Source: Caenispirillum bisanense (GTDB taxonomy: Bacteria > Pseudomonadota > Alphaproteobacteria > Rhodospirillales > Rhodospirillaceae). From it: a DNA stretch of 64,000 nucleotides. The position numbers were made by a program, and so were the translations under genes. The DNA is taken from NCBI RefSeq assembly GCF_900230255.1, contig NZ_OCNJ01000007.1:1-64000 (forward strand), written 5' to 3'. Numbering within the stretch: the first letter of the stretch is position 1; each line of letters begins with the position of its first letter. Of this stretch, positions 63,871-64,000 are shown piece by piece. The notes beneath the pieces were generated by a model. It made no database searches and was not told where the DNA came from. It saw only the letters and a program-made list of their open reading frames with translations.

Positions 63871-64000
63871 GCGCCGTCCTTCCGGGAATGGAATGCGGCC
63901 CTCATGGTGGTCGGGCGGCGGCGCGGCGGCAACCTATCGGGCGGACTACGCCCGGCGCGCCCCGCCCTTCCCCACCCACGAAAATGGGCCGGAGCACCTG

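Overview
This is a 64 kb chromosomal window from a high-GC alphaproteobacterium. Markers of that class include the tolQRA-tolB-pal-cpoB cluster, the ruvCAB-ybgC neighbourhood, a TrcR/DUF1013 regulator, DUF1192 and DUF6476 genes, zapA next to a 5-formyl-THF cyclo-ligase, and prkA-yeaH-spoVR. A Rhodospirillales-like member seems likely from family make-up, but no rRNA or species marker is present, so this is inference. Nearly all genes are housekeeping; GC-rich shadow frames are abundant and are ignored.

Layout. Positions 1-1000: the tail of an IS5-family transposase, an AT-richer gap, and two identical tandem tRNA-Glu(CUC) genes. 1-19.7 kb: a JAMM peptidase and small membrane protein, rluD, a GyrI-like protein, a membrane pseudokinase with a small membrane partner, purA, hisZ, a soluble CZB chemoreceptor, serC, an anion permease, an AlaX editing protein, thiD, glmM, folP and ftsH. 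19.8-30.2 kb: tilS, cpoB, pal, tolB, tolA, tolR, tolQ, ybgC, ruvB, ruvA, ruvC and yebC, all on the minus strand. This is a compact envelope and recombination block with several 4-bp start/stop overlaps.

30.4-49.9 kb: a membrane chemoreceptor, ymdB, the folate cyclo-ligase, a candidate 6S RNA, zapA, a repetitive coiled-coil protein, thiE, a hicAB toxin-antitoxin pair, epmA with efp, suhB, and a three-gene OmpA-like/MotA-like/MotB-like envelope cluster. These are followed by rpmE, a membrane class III adenylate cyclase, an Hsp20 gene behind a ROSE-type RNA thermometer candidate, a 3-hydroxybutyrate dehydrogenase, a DUF1192 gene, a quinone oxidoreductase and trcR.

49.9-54.4 kb is the main accessory island. 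It holds a zinc-ribbon protein with a HEPN-like R-x4-H motif, one well-supported small gene, two weaker small ORFs, and a large protein with tandem zinc ribbons and a transposase-like core. A near-identical 40-bp repeat flanks this part in inverted orientation, with a RelE-type toxin-antitoxin pair just beyond it. It is the best candidate for an undescribed system, either a defence cassette or an unusual mobile element; its function is not demonstrated by sequence alone.

54.4-64 kb: the spoVR-yeaH-prkA stress operon, a conserved protein of unknown role, a metallophosphoesterase, a probable beta-propeller protein and a glycosyltransferase resembling the exosortase-A-associated family. The last suggests that an exopolysaccharide/exosortase locus continues past the right edge.
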